Source of the DNA: Spirogloea muscicola
Taxonomy: Eukaryota; Streptophyta; Zygnematophyceae; Spirogloeales; Spirogloeaceae
DNA: 64,000 nt
Direction of reading: 5' to 3'
NCBI GenBank assembly: GCA_009602725.1
Contig: WELB01000098.1
Coordinates: 386,432 to 450,431, forward strand
The notes beneath the pieces were generated by a model that ran no database searches, was not told the origin of the DNA, and saw only the letters and a program-made list of their open reading frames with translations. Below, one piece after another: positions 47,541 through 60,662 of the stretch; positions within the stretch are counted from its first letter, which is position 1; every line of letters begins with the position of its first letter. The position numbers and the translations under genes are program-made.

Positions 47541-48824
47541 GACACGCTGGCCTCTGTCGTTGCATTGAGGCGCCCAGACGCTCAGCCCATCTGGGGTGCA
47601 GCCCCTCTCACTGCCTGCAGGCCGAGCAGAGCTCAGGCAAACTTGCCGGGCCCAGCGAGCTGGTGGTGCTGCGCTGACTGAGGCCAGCTGGGCGGCGGGA
47701 ACGTACTGCGTAAGGCACAACTTGCCAGAGCGCTGGCCTTGCAAGTGCTCGACAGGCTCTGCAACTGTGAGGAAAGGGAGGCTTCACCGCTCGCTCCTGC
47801 TGGCTGTACCACTGGTGCTTCTGCACAGGAGCGCGCTTGCAGGCTCGCCCGTCTTCTAATCTTATTACAAAAGGGAAGGACTTTCCTGTCTCCGATGAAC
47901 CGGCTGCAGTATATCGGCTGCTAGGTGCTCAGCCTTGACGAAGGGCTGGCCTTACTCCTGGCAAAGCCTGGTGCTTCTAACTTCGCTGATTTCCATGTAT
48001 GAATTTTGCCATTTGTTGTGAACAGCGCGCTGCTCAGCCCATCCTTTTTTATCAGTATGATATCGTTTATGTTGGGCTACGGGCCCTTTGTGCTGTTAAG
48101 ATGGCCAGAGCCCCGAGCATTTATATTATCCTTGTAGCCGAACTCTGGTGGCTCCTAACAAGATCTCAAACAGGTCTGTGCAAGGCTCTGCTGAAGGCAA
48201 AATGTTGCTTCTGTCAGAGATTCTTCTTGACTCCACCTGCAACAGCCTCAACCGATTTGTCTCAGAGTCTTGTGTAGTAGCAGCAAGCCCTTCGACTTTT
48301 CTGTCCTTACACAGTGAGTCCTTGTAGTCTTTCTGAGCACACAGAGAGCGCAATCTGGTGTCACTCATGATTGCGCTACAAGGTCTTGTCATGTCTGGTA
48401 CACAGTGTCGGAATTAGTAAGTTCAACCCTGCAAGCACTGGCAATGAGATACATCATTCAAGCCGCGTGTCTGGAGATCTGGTTTGGCAGGCTCTTCACT
48501 CACTCGTCACGTGAGCCTTTCCTTCTCTCTTCCAGCTGTGACCAACTAATGCAGCTCTCTACGAGGTCAAAGGCTATCATGCACCGCCAAATTTGAATAT
48601 TCATAGACTTATCCGGCTAGTGTTAATGGGGGCTGGTCCAATCTCTTTATTAAGGTTTCCTAGGAATTCTTGACATCATTTAGTCCCCTTGTCCTCGGCT
48701 GTCCTGCCTCAAGCGCAAACCTTCGATTCCCATCCACAGCCAGCCACACCAGCGAGGTGGCTGCAGGCCCACCAGGCGCACAGCAAGGCGTCAATTGGCT
48801 GGCCAAGCTCGCCAAGCTGGCCCA
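47541..48824. other. Intergenic, no gene recognised
   Basis: Short frames on both strands without family resemblance or convincing splice chains. 48600-48824 is the presumed ERG28 3' region. Confidence 0.45.
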
Positions 48825-49382
48825 CTATTGGAAGCTTTGCTGACATACACTAGCCGCTTCGCCAGCCATGCATTTGTGCGGACGCAGGCGGGACAGAGGA
48901 CCATTACAGGCTATGATGCCGATCGTGGTAAAGTTGGCGAGTGTCATGGTTTTATAAACGCTGTACTCGGCCACAAAGTGGGCCAGCGCCACCGCAAAGG
49001 ACAGAAACGTCGCGCGGCGCAGTGGTCGACACCCGAGGTCGGCGGCGCACAGCGCGCACACCCCGCAGCTGAGCGAGGTCCACACCGCAAAGGTTCGTGC
49101 GTGCAGGTCGGTCACTGCAGGCGATGGCCAAGTATGGGGGCCGGGGCGTTAGTGAGATGGGCTCCTCGCGAGCTCCTTGAGCTCGTGGCAGGCACAATGG
49201 GCAGCTAGGATCCTGATGAAGAGGCCCGCCGTGGTAGGCGTGCACATACTGCCGGCGGTTGAGTAGACGGCGGCGCGCAGGGCCCCCGGCGCGAAGTAGC
49301 CGAAGTAGACCGAGACCAGCCGCACGAGCGCCACGAAGTAGAGCCACAGGGCGAGCGGTGGCGGCGCTGGCGCCGCCCCCAT
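48825..49382 (-). CDS. ERG28: ERG28 sterol-biosynthesis scaffold protein
   Basis: Small ER membrane protein that holds the sterol C4-demethylation complex together. Two exons (49382-49250 and 49114-48825) join in phase to 140 residues, the family's usual length. The first exon has a hydrophobic helix and VRLVSVYFGYFAPGALRAAVY, matching the conserved LRxxSVYxGYFxPxALRxAVF block. The second has ARTFAVWTSLSCGVCALCAA, ATFLSFAVALAHFVAEYSVY and KTMTLANFTTIGI, the Erg28 signature. The start at 49382 is preferred over 49427 because the helix follows it directly. The last 25 residues are less typical, so a further small intron is possible. It diverges from CSB. Confidence 0.88.
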
Positions 49383-50032
49383 GGCCGCTGCCCCTCGCGG
49401 CGCAGAGAGAACAGCGGCTGCTGGCACTGAATGGCGGCTGCGAAGGCCAGCCGAGTGTGTGCAGAGTGGAGTCTGGCGTCTACAGGGTGCGCAGATGGGG
49501 ACCCTCTTGCTGTGGACCTTGGTTCAGCCCTTCTGGGCTGGCCAGTCGCAGCCCCCGCCCCGTGTGGAGGAGCTCACTTCTTCTCACTGTGAAGCTGTAT
49601 CGGCAAGCGCAAGTCAGGTGAGCTGGAGAGGTGGGCGGCATGACACCTGTAGCTTAAACCCCAAACCCCGGCCCCTCCTCCACATACTGGCACTGCCCTG
49701 CGCGTGGAGCCCGCACCTCCGCCGCCGGCGGCGGCGGCGGCGGTGACGGCGGCGGCGGCTGCGGCGGCGAGCAGATTTGCGGCGCGTCCGGGGGGGAGGG
49801 ACGTNCGACGGACATCGAGCGTCGCGTCGTTGCCGAGGTCCGGCGCCGTCGTGGGCTCCGCGGCGGGCTGGCCGCCTTCAGGTCGCGGTGATGGCCAGCG
49901 GCAGAGCCGCCGGCAGGCGGCAGTGCCTCTGACGCCGCGTTTCCATGGCGGTCGCAGGCGCAGGAGGATGCCGCTACCGCCGCCGCCGATTGCGGCGGGG
50001 GCGATTCCACGGGCCGCTGCTCGCCGCCGGCG
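49383..50032. promoter_or_regulatory. Divergent ERG28/CSB intergenic region
   Basis: 650 bp between divergent starts. It includes a dispersed hairpin-core copy at 49529-49570 (TTCTGGGCTGGCCAGTCGCA), a telomere-like AAACCCCAAACCCCGG at about 49656, an N at 49805 and a GC-rich remainder. Confidence 0.5.
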
Positions 50033-53000
50033 TTGTCCGACGGCTCGGAGGGCGCGCCGAGGGCCGAGGGCCAGGGAGCGCCGCACGGCGGCAACGGCGA
50101 TGACCGCGGCGACAACTGTGGCGGCGCCGCTGGCGTCGACGCCCGGCGGCGGCTGCTGGCGCGGCGGCTGCGGCACCTGGATCAGGAGATTGCGGTCGTG
50201 GAGGCTGCCGTGGAGGCTGCCACGGCCGAGCATGACGATGAGGGAGCCGGGGCGGCGGCAGCGGCTGGCGACCTCCACGGCGCGCTGGGGAAGGAGCGCC
50301 TCCGGGAGCTGCGCTCGCGGCGGCGCCTGCTCTCGGAGCGCCTGCGGCTCGCCGACGAGGCCCCCGGCGGCGGCGGCGGCGGCGCAGGACGGAGGCCCCG
50401 CCAGACCGTGAGCTTTGCCGAGGACGCCCCACCAGCGGCTCTGCAGCCGGCTTTCGCCGAGCCGGCTGTTACGTTTAGCGGCGAGGGAGCGACGGCTGGC
50501 AAGGGTGCCGGCGATGACCACGACGACGACGACGACGATTTCGACCGGGCACTCGATGCGGCGGCCTCTGGGATGGTGGAGACGGTGGGCCCCCAGTGTG
50601 CTACTGGATTGCCCAGTTAGGGTTAGGGTTTTAGGATTTCAAGGTTTACGGTTCACGGTCTAGGTTAGAATCTAGGGTTTGGGTTAGTGCGCTGTTAAGC
50701 TACACAGCTCCTCCTTTAAGAGCATGCGCACACTGATAGTCACAATTGTGATTTCCATGCGGCTCGTCACTCCGCAGGAACGCGACCGGCTGATCCGGAC
50801 GGGCGTCCTTACGCCGTTTGCAGGCGTCCAAGGCTTCGAGCGTGGCGTTCAGGGGCCTGGCGACGGGCCGGCTGCAGAGCTTGATCTCGGCTTCTCGGCC
50901 TCTGCTGAGGCAGAGGCCGAGATGAGCGCTGGAGCGGACGCGGCTGCCGATCAGGGAGGAGAGGAGGCCCGGATCGAGCAGTCGGCGGCCGCCACAGCAG
51001 CGGCCATGAAGCGGCTCCGGGAATCGAGGTGGGTGTGGAAGCAGCCCCTCGACTCTGCTGGCGTCATGCGCCTGCCGGTTACATGCGCTTGTTGACACCG
51101 GCTGTTGTGGTAGTTGAGCTTCCCGACCCCAATTGTCACACTCTCTCAGTTTGACCTCAGCTGTATTCCTCAACTTGTGTTGATTGCTAATGACTTCTAT
51201 AGGGTTTGGAACTAAACAGAGCTAACCACTAGGGTGTTGATAATTACGGTCTACTCTTGTATCACTGTCTCCTTCAGGGTCTTCGTTGCAAGATTCGACT
51301 GCAATATTTTACGCTTGAAAATGCAGGACCTTAGATGTATATATAATTACCTTCTCTTGAAGTTCCGCTGATGTTACGAAGGGTGCGGCTGTGTTGCGGC
51401 CAGGCCAAGGTCGACGCTGCTGGAGGGTGCCGACGTGCCGCGGCAGGAGCCGCTGACTCGTGAATTCCGGCGGCTGAGGCGGCCACTCCGGCCTCGGCAG
51501 GCCGGCGGCGAGGATGGCGACAAGGGGGGCGTCAGCCGAGGCCGGGGCAGGCGAGCAGCAGGCCGTGCCCGCCGGCCGCTGCCAGAGGGGCGGTGGCGGC
51601 GGCGGCGGAGGAGGCCTAGGGGTTCGTCGGCATCTGGCAGTGAAGAAGAGGAGGAAGACACGTCAGATGCCGAGCAGCAGCACGGTAATGGTGGCCCGTT
51701 GAAGAAGCCGCGGCGAGTGAAGCAGGAGACCGATGGTGAGACAGCTTGCTTAATCAAGTGGCATCTGCCCTCAGTTCACAACTACAAGTGAAAGTGAAAG
51801 TGTTTACTTGTAGTTGTGAACTTGAGATTTTGAGATCGCGCCAGCTTTAGATTACGCCAAACCCAAGGATGCGATGGCAGGTCGTGCTCGTTGCTGACAC
51901 ATTGCTGGGGGATGCGCCACTTCTGCAGAGGACCGGAGCGCTGAGGACTTCCACGAGGAGACGATGACGAGTGACGCAGGAAGTACAGACGACAGCAATC
52001 AGGAGGATGGGCAGGCACACACCTCTGTCGGGCGGCAGTCGCGGGAGCGCAAGGCAGCCGGCCGCAGGAGCTCCAAGAGCGCGCCGGCTGATGAGGACGA
52101 AGAGGATGTGGTGCTGGAGGGCGGCCTCCGCATACCAGGCAGGCAGTACGGTGCGCTGTTTGACTATCAGCGGACGGGGGTGAAGTGGCTGTGGGAGCTG
52201 CACTGCCAGCGCGCAGGCGGCATCATCGGCGACGAGATGGGCCTCGGGAAGACAGTGCAGCTTGCCACCTTCCTCGGCGCGCTTCACCACAGGTGCAGCG
52301 CCACCGCCATTAAAGCTCGGAGCTCAAGCTTTAGAGCTCAGTGTTCCCTTGCTTCTGGCAGCATGTCTTACTTAGGCTAATCGTTTTGGTACTTGCTGAC
52401 TGTGCTTCGCCAAAGCTGTCAGCTTTTTGTGGCTCCAAAGGTTGTCGAGATGTGGCGTATTGTCTAAAATCTCGTTTAGATGTCTCACTTGTGGCATGTG
52501 GTGACATCCTGAGCCGTGTCTGCCTGTGCGCCCATGACCTGCTCTTCCGCAGCGGCATGTACCAACCGAGCATGGTGGTGTGCCCCGTGACACTCCTACG
52601 GCAGTGGCGGCGCGAGCTCCGGCTCTGGTACCCGCACTTCCGCGTGAAGCTGCTGCACGAGTCGGCGCTCCCGTCGCACCTGCGAAGCGGCGGCGGCCAG
52701 CCCAAGGGGACCGCCGCCAAGCGCCCACAGCAGCGTCCGCACGACGACAGCGAGGACAGCCGGAGCAGCGGTGATGAGGACGGGGGCAGCCCGGCGATCA
52801 AAGGTGCCGTCCTCAAGGGTGCGAGACGGTGGGACGCGATGATCGACAGCGTGGTGCATTCGCGCAGCGGCATCCTGGTCACGACTTACGAGCAGCTGCG
52901 GCTGGTGCGGGACCGGCTGCTGGATGTGCCGTGGGGCTATGTCGTGCTCGACGAGGGCCACAAGATCCGCAACCCTGACGCGGAGGTGACGCTCGTCTGC

Positions 53001-56000
53001 AAGCAGGTGCAGACTGTGCACCGTATCATCATGACCGGCGCCCCCATTCAGGTACCTACGGCCTGATGTACACTGCTAGTGGGGAAGAAATTACTTGCTG
53101 ATTTGTGCTGATAGTAAAGTGTCCTATAGGAGTCCGAGTACTTAATCATGATGTATCTTCCTGTCATGCTGCCTCTATTGTGAGGCTCCTGCCAAGCATG
53201 AATTGGTGACTCACTGCATGAAAGTGGACCTTACTTGCTTCGTTGTATGTCCAGAACCGGCTGACTGAGCTCTGGTCGCTCTTCGACTTTGTCTTCCCTG
53301 GAAAGCTGGGAACTCTGCCAGTGTTCAAGACGCAATTTGCACTGCCCATCTCCATTGGCGGATATGCCAATGCCACTCCTTTGCAGGTCCTACTTGCACT
53401 TTGCGCTCAAGTGCTGTCAAACACACAAACTTTTCAGGCTCATGAGTCTCACTGTTGTGCAGAATTGAGCAATGAAAATCAATTCAATAGGCAAGACTTG
53501 ATGGCGCTCTCACAACACGTGATACATGATCACATGAAGCTCAGCGACATTCAAGCATGCAGGTCGAGCTTGACCGTTTGACTCCAAACAGAGCAGGTAT
53601 CCACAGCGTACAAGTGTGCAGTGGTGCTGAGGGACTTGATCATGCCTTACCTGCTGAGGAGGGTGAAGACGGACGTGGAAGCGCACCTGCCCAAGAAGAC
53701 GGAGCAGGTCCTCTTCTGCAGCCTCACCGGCGATCAGCGGGCCACCTACCGAGCATTTCTCGGCAGCTCTGAGGTACTGCAGTATGAGTATGAAACAAGT
53801 GCAAGAGCAGGTTCTGAGGCAAGCCTTTTGGGTAGTGTTATGACTCTCTCAGGTAGTGTTATGACTCTCTTTGATGAGCCCGACAAAGGTCTGATGAACT
53901 CCTGAAGCCAAGGTGATGCTTGCTCGGAGGGCATCTGGTAACAGGTGGAGCAGATCTTTGAGGGGCAGCGCAACGCACTGTATGGGATAGACGTGCTGAG
54001 AAAAATCTGCAATCACCCAGATCTCCTGGAACGCGAGCACTCCGCCGCCCACGAGGACTATGGTAATCCAGCTCGCTCGGGGAAGCTGCAGGTTGTCATG
54101 CAGATTTTGCCGCTGTGGAAGCGGCAGGGTCACCGTGTGCTCCTCTTTACCCAGACCCAGGTGATTTGCAGCTGCAAGGTCTCATGGTCAAGTGGCAAAG
54201 GATAGCTTGATAGTACATCCATCCTAGGTGTGTCACTTTGGATGCCTTAGAACTTCAGTCAGTGCGTTCTCTTGGTACAGTGTGACTTCTACTGATTGCT
54301 TGTCCTGAAAATTTGATGCGGTGGCTTTCTGCAGCAAATGCTTGACATTTTGGAGAGCTGCATGATCAAGGAAAATGTGGTGTATCGAAGGATGGATGGC
54401 AACACGCCTGTTCGGCAGCGCATGGCACTCATTGACGAATTCAACCAAGGACAGCATGTGTTTATTTTCATTCTCACCACCAAAGTGGGTGGACTGGGGA
54501 CCAACCTGGTTGGTGCCAATCGAGTCATCATATACGACCCCGACTGGAACCCGTCCACGGACGTGCAGGTAGGACGCATTGGTCATGGAGGACATCAACT
54601 AGTCAAGCAACTGAATTCACAGAAATGATCAGAGTTGGTCGCATAAGCCGGGCATAAGGTCTTAATGAGCTGTTTGTATGAGATGCTGATGTTCTTGTTT
54701 AAGCACTGTGGGTATTCACAATCGATTGTTGATGTTTACTGGAGTGATTTATTTGCTGGCCAGCTCTGTTGATCAAGTTAAGAGCGCCTTGCATTGAAAC
54801 AAAGACAATTTGTGCAGGCCAGGGAGCGAGCTTGGCGCATCGGGCAGACAAGAGACGTGACAGTCTACCGGCTCATCACACGGGGGACCATTGAGGAGAA
54901 GGTGTACCACCGCCAAATTTATAAGCAGTTTCTGACCAACCGCATCCTTAAGGACCCAAGGCAAAAGCGGTTCTTCAAAGCCAAAGATATGACTGACCTC
55001 TTCACGCTCGGCAACGACGACGAGCGGGAAGAGACGGAGACGTCTACCATCTTTGCCGAGACAGTTGGGAGCATCGACCTGGGTGTGCGGGCCAGCCAGC
55101 CCACAAGCACTTCCACAGAAGGAAAGCAAGATGACGTTTTTACCAAAGCTGGTGAAAAGGAAGAGGAGCAGAAGCATCAGCGGAACAAGTCCTTGAGAGC
55201 GCGAGGGCGACAAAAAGATACTGGAATTGCAGCAGAAGCAGAAGCTAGTCCGAAGAAAAGGAGCAGGAAGCTCAAGGAGGAGGCAGGAGAGGAGCCACCA
55301 GAGCCTGGCCAAGAGGACGATGGGCGTATTCTCAGGAGCCTGTTTGAAGCCAGCGGCATCCATGTAAGTCAATTTCCTAATACTGCAAGGCCATGGAGAT
55401 CTATGCAGATCGGAAGCAGGCATTCAGTGCATCTTGGCAGTGTGGGCTTGCTCTCTGGTTTGCTACTATTGGCAGTAGTTGTGCTGTTAAGTGGGTTATC
55501 ACTTATTTCCACTAATTTCTATGTGATGCTTTCGCTGCTTGCAGTCAGCCCTGGATCACGACGCAATCGTGTCTCTGGGGGGCACTTCATCGGCCTCCGA
55601 CACCCGGCAGGTGGACTTGCAAGCCCGCCAGGTGGCGCAGCAGGCCAGCGAGGCACTCCGCCGGTCCCGCCTGGCTCGAGCATCTGACAATGTGGCGCTG
55701 CCGACCTGGACGGGCCGATCAGGGGCTGCAGGCGGCCCCAGCACCGTGCGCCAGCGGTTTGGAGCAGTGACCCACTCTCAGTTAGCGGCCGGGACGAGAC
55801 AACAGGCTGACGTGGGCTCCGGCCCAATGGTGGGCAGCGCAGCCGGCACCTCCGCGGGCAGGGCGCTCACGTCGGCGGAGCTGCTGGCGCGCGTGCGGCG
55901 CCGGAGGCAGGGCGCGGAGCTGGCGGCAGCGTCGTCTACAGCCAACAGCCATCCTGGCGGCGGCGGCCATGCAGCCTCCATGCCTGCGCGTGCAAGTCTT

Positions 56001-56234
56001 GCTGCCGGCCCTACAGACCCACAGGCGCTGGCCAGGAAGATCCGCACGTTCCTGGAAGAAAGAGGAGGCCGCGTGGCGTCAGCCGATGTCGCGGAGCGGT
56101 TCCGCCACGAGGTGTCGGCGCAAGACACCCCGCTTTTCCGCCGGCTCCTCCGGCAAGAGGCGTCGCTGGAGGGAACTGGGCCTGGTGGCCACAACAAGGA
56201 ATGGCTGCTCAGATCGAGCACCGCCAATCCATAG
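50033..56234 (+). CDS. ERCC6: CSB/ERCC6 (Rad26) SWI2/SNF2 ATPase of transcription-coupled repair
   Basis: DNA translocase that acts on stalled RNA polymerase II to start transcription-coupled nucleotide excision repair. Eleven exons (50033-50584, 50778-51028, 51404-51735, 51929-52292, 52553-53051, 53255-53386, 53597-53773, 53945-54160, 54335-54568, 54818-55363, 55545-56234) sum to 3993 nt, 1330 residues. N-terminal CSB motifs: [16 protein letters not shown] across intron 1, and [14 protein letters not shown]. ATPase motifs: [92 protein letters not shown]. The CSB-specific [21 protein letters not shown] and [18 protein letters not shown] are present. The C-terminus has a winged-helix-like segment ([20 protein letters not shown] ... 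KEWLLRS). A Ser/Asp-rich insert follows motif Ia in exon 5. No lesions. Confidence 0.97.
50612..50690. repeat. Telomere-like degenerate tract in CSB intron 1
   Basis: GTTAGGGTTAGGGTTTTAGG followed by diverged GGTTTACGG and CTAGGGTTTGGGTTAG units, inside the first CSB intron. Confidence 0.7.
51774..51821. other. 16-bp perfect inverted repeat in CSB intron 3
   Basis: GTTCACAACTACAAGT (51774-51789) and its reverse complement (51806-51821) around a GAAAGTGAAAGTGTTT loop, entirely within the intron. Confidence 0.8.
53831..53871. repeat. Tandem 21-bp duplication in CSB intron 7
   Basis: GGTAGTGTTATGACTCTCT occurs twice back to back. Confidence 0.8.
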
Positions 56235-57629
56235 GAATGCTCAAATCATTTCTTCCTCTGTTTGTGCGGTCCTGCATGCGGTTCCTCAAGCTGCCCTTCT
56301 TAGGAGGGCTTTGTACATGACCCACTGTACTGCCCGTGATCATTTCCATTCTGTAGAGAGAACCACGTATACAAGTCACATTGACTTGGTAATGGGAACA
56401 CAGCTTTGGCACGAGCTCAATGCTTGTGCTTCGTGCTACACTTGCATCGCTTGAGCACGTAGCCAGCTGTCGACCTTGTACATTAGTGCGACAAATAGAC
56501 CTCTGCACTTGCTGATCCAGCAGTACATTGTGTATCGAACATCTAATACATGAGAATCCCTGCGACTGTGGCACCACTTGCAATTTGAGTTCCATATACG
56601 ACCACATGCAGGCGCAAGCTGAACATCCAGCATTGACATGTCATACAGTCCAGTCAATGATCATAACATCATAACAGTAGAGTTTCAGAGCCTGGCTGCA
56701 CATCAAGCTAGGCGCTCCATCAAGCCTGCATCCACTTACAACTGAAGCCTGCGCCACTTACAACATCCAGTGGACAGTATATGGACTGACTGCATATGCA
56801 CTGTTATGCGGTAAATGGATCTTGCGTCAAGCACAGCATACTGACATGGTTATGAAGTTGCTTATGAGTGTATGGGGCTCTGAAATAGGCCATCCTTCAT
56901 ATCTGGGAACAGGTATGCAGGCTTCAAACCTCTTTCTATGAGCATCAACCATAACACCTAAGCAAGTGACTGAGATGCAGCTGCATGAAGCTGCATTTCT
57001 TTCTTGTGAGGAGATTTAACAAGCATTGCGAGGCACTGATCAGATATTTGTAAGGTATAGCTGCAAAGCCTGAGAACATCAATCATTATGAGGGGCTGGA
57101 GGCCGCTAAGCCCTCAAATATTTTGGTGAGGGCTACAGTGCAATGTAGCTCATGCTAAGACTTGCAAGGTCTAAAGATGATGTTACTGAGTCACTGGTCT
57201 AATTGGCCTCTTTGTCATTAGCCCAGATCTATCACTGGCCAATGCAATGTCTTGGCTCCATTGCTGCACCTCTTCAATGGAGCCAAGGAGTCAAGAGGCA
57301 AGTGTGCTCTCCCCTCGATCTCCTGACAAAGAGACAATATATTAGTGCAAGAACACCTGAGCATACATGCTACTTGTGCTTCCCAATCTGCAAGTATCAT
57401 CATATAAACATCACCATTGTCCTGTGGACTACAGTACGAAGGGTTGATGTGCAAGAATGTCGCTGCCTCTGCCTTGAAAGTACAGCACTTGCTAAGCTAA
57501 GCCTGATCCAACGGACAAGGGGACAATGAAGTAATCTCTGAAGGATACCACGGAAGGATGGCAAAAGCCAGCGGGGGACTGTGTGGGTGTTGCACAAGCA
57601 ATACCTACACACGTTACCAAGCGTCTACA
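56235..57629. other. Convergent intergenic region, CSB and AP2 gene
   Basis: No supported gene. Short frames only; presumed 3' UTRs at both ends. Confidence 0.45.
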
Positions 57630-60600
57630 TCAATTGAGAAGCTGACCTTTCCCTAAATTGACTACATGAAGGCTTGCCAAATGGCTCTCCCAAGTACGCT
57701 GGCTGAGTTCCTCTTTGTCAGCATCTGACAGAGAGAAGTTGGTCATTCGCTGCAACACAAAGGCGGCTCTGCATAATAGGACACCGCAGTTGTCAGGCAT
57801 TTGCTCCTTGATAGTGACCTAACACTCGCCCAACGGCTGCTAAGTAGCCACCAAGTTGCAATGCCAGGAGAGCGACATGCTGCTAACATAATGGCAGGCT
57901 GGAGCTAGCAGGCTTACCGCCTGCAGTTCTATGGTGCTTTTAGAGGTCCCAGAATGACCAGCAGCACCCAGAAGCAATGGTGTCTTCTCTAAAAACTCTG
58001 TAACATCCCAATACCACATTGCCTACATATCCGGCCTCAATATCTAGACTAAAACCACATATGTGGCAAAATAGGAAAATCCTCGTTCTTTGAGGTCCTT
58101 GATAGTTGCAGAAGGAATAGTTGAAGATATTAAGCACTTGAGCACACGCACTGAGCAGGTCAAGCTTCGTCTACCTGTCATAGAGCTTGGCAGCATCCAG
58201 GGATGTAGCTGCCGTTCCCAGATGGACTTTCTTACTCCCTACCTTGATAGAAGCTTGCCACTTCCCGTACTTTTCAGACACTCCCTGTAGCTTGCTAACA
58301 TCTCGCCTCACTTGGACGTTTTGAGCCCTCTTCCTTGCTCTCTGTTGCTTGATGTGGAGGTCCTGAGGACTTGCTTGTGTTCTGGTTGAAATGTCTGGCA
58401 ATATGGCATAAATGTAGTTTGTGGTGTTGCATTATTGGTTTGTGCAACTCAAGCAGATCTGAAGTGCAAGTCATGTACACTTGCCCAAGCAGAGTACCCC
58501 CTACACTATTAATTTGAGCATTTCAATCATCTCCTGATCAACAGGTTGATGTGAAGTGCAGAAGTGATGTAAGTATCAGCGCTTCCATGTATTGGAGTGC
58601 AAGCTCTCCAGTCATACTATCGGATTTCATCAATATGTAAGAGTAGAGTCATTTGGAGCTGATTCACTTGACCATCCTGCAAAATGCATGTAGTATAAGC
58701 ATAGAGGATCGTATTGCACATCTGACAACTCACGATGAGGTCGGCTTTGGTCCGGGACCCTGCCTTCATCGTGTGTGCCTCCAGTTCCACATTGTCTGCC
58801 TTCATCTCCTTTGCTGCTGATGGCGAGCTCGTCCTGCACGACACCAATTAGTCATCATTAATTGCACCATATCTATTTGCACAGATACTACTAATGATTA
58901 GAACTGAATAGAGATTTCAGAATAGAATGATAGATAAGTTTAGTGGATCTCTCTGATCACAGGCGCAAACATACAGCAGGTTGTTCACCACACATATGCA
59001 ATTCACGTGTCCCACTAAACAAGCCCATGGGCTTCAATGGTCAAGCATGGGCATACGGTGGCGGAATGGAGGCTCGAATCTTTGCGGTCGGGCACAACAG
59101 TCACTTTAAGCTTGGCATGGCCTTGCTTTTGCAGCCTCATCGATTCTGCAACGATCAGGAAGATGACATAGCTGTCACTCACTATTCACTCGTACAAGCA
59201 ACAGGACTAGTTGCTTGCTGCAGATGTTGTCCCTTACAAAGTACTTCATTGTAGTCTCAGTGACCGTACTCCTGCGATTGTGAGGACTAGAGTGCCAAAA
59301 GTTGACACTCAATGCATCTAGTGACCTTGTCAGCACTTGTCAGCACTCCGCGGCACTTGCCCACTACTTAGGAGTACATCAATGATCAAGAATCACACAC
59401 ATGACAGGACCAGAGATGAGCAAGTATAGAGAGCCCTTGCTAGCCAGTGCTTGATACTGACAAGCTCCGACACAGCGAGAAAGTCGTATGTCGTCCGAAC
59501 TTATATACATTGTCATAGTGTGGCGTCAATTTGGGCTGTCAATTACCAGTGCTTATGAAACTCTGCCACGACAGCCCACTCAGCTCAGTCCGTTCATCCA
59601 CTGTAAGCTTGACCTCAGATGTGAGCTTCCCAATGACACACAAGGCTCTGCCGAAGGTACAATGAGCACGGTAAGGACCCTGCTTCTGGCATCATGAGTA
59701 CATCATGTATGGAGGACAAGACAGATTGGCAATTCGAAGGTTTGTCTGCTCTCTCCTCAGAGGAGCAGTGCAGAAGCAGTGCAGGAAGTCAGGAGCCTTC
59801 CGTTTAGCACCCCAGGAGAAGGTGTCAAGCATCATTCCATGCTCAAGACATAAGTCAGGCCCTTACCTTCTGTACATGCGAGTTGCCTCCTCTCTGCTTG
59901 GCAGGCTACGAAGGTAGACTTGCTTCCCGTTCCACCGAAGCAGCACTCTCCACGACCGATGCTTGTGTTGTGTGCAGCAAGAGCTGACCATGCTAGGTAG
60001 TATTGAACGCTTTTCACTGCTGCCTCCTTTGTCAATGTAGATTGTTCGTGGTGAACCTGGACCTACATGCACCAAAAGAACGTTGTGTGTCTCACTTGTA
60101 TGAATTGTGAGCTTGTGCAGCTGAAGAAGAGCTGCCAATGCCAGGAAATGCTGAGACCAAATCTGGCCAATGTCAAGCATGCATCACCGGGACCTGACTG
60201 AAGAGAAGAGGATCAAGCTGACCCGCGTAAGCGCTAAGGGCTCTGAAGTCGTCTGAGACTAAAGCATCGCCCACAAAGATGCAGGTCCTCAACCTCACAA
60301 AGCTCATCATGGTTGGCATCAAAGCATCCCAGATATGCCATGACGCTTGGGATAAGTGGACTGATAACAGCCGCACACATGATATCAGAGTCTTCACTCA
60401 GCTACCACACTCAGCTATCACATGATACTGCCAAACGTGGTCTGTGGTGGTACGCTGTAGGTACAAGCTCACCTGCTGCAACCTCAGTGGGCCTGATCCG
60501 GCGAGGGTTCTTTCGACGGATGCTTACCATGTCACCTGCATGAGCTTGATTTTGGGTGTGAGGTTCTTGTGCTGTGGCTAAAGCAACCAAATTATTCAAA

Positions 60601-60662
60601 GATAGAGTGTGTATAGCGGCCAACAGTCCTCTCCCCAGCTCAGCGATTAGAGGCGTAGTCAT
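57630..60662 (-). CDS. AP2-domain transcription factor, probably two AP2 domains
   Basis: Plant-type AP2/ERF DNA-binding protein. The best-supported part (58290-58171 joined to 57765-57672) reads SKLQGVSEKYGKWQASIKVG, KKVHLGTAATSLDAAKLYDR and AAFVLQRMTNFSLSDADKEEL, which is a full AP2 domain (the G-V-x-x-K-Y-G-K-W strand, LGT, the AAxxYDxAA helix and the trailing TNF). A second, more divergent copy ends at a good donor near 59866: HRSWRVLLRWNGKQVYLRSL, PSREEATRMYRR. A probable first exon starts at ATG 60662 (MTTPLIAELGRGLLAAIHTL) and contains basic SIRRKNPRRIRP. Further exons around 59690-59530 and 58820-58735 have open frames with plausible splice sites, but I could not chain all of them. 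The stop at 57630 is tentative. Two AP2 domains would place it in the AP2/ANT rather than the ERF group. Confidence 0.55.

Noticed and set aside
50885-50925. Palindrome TCGGCCTCTGC/GCAGAGGCCGA in CSB exon 2
   Set aside because: Lies in an Ala/Glu-repeat coding stretch and is explained by alternating GCC/GAG codons.
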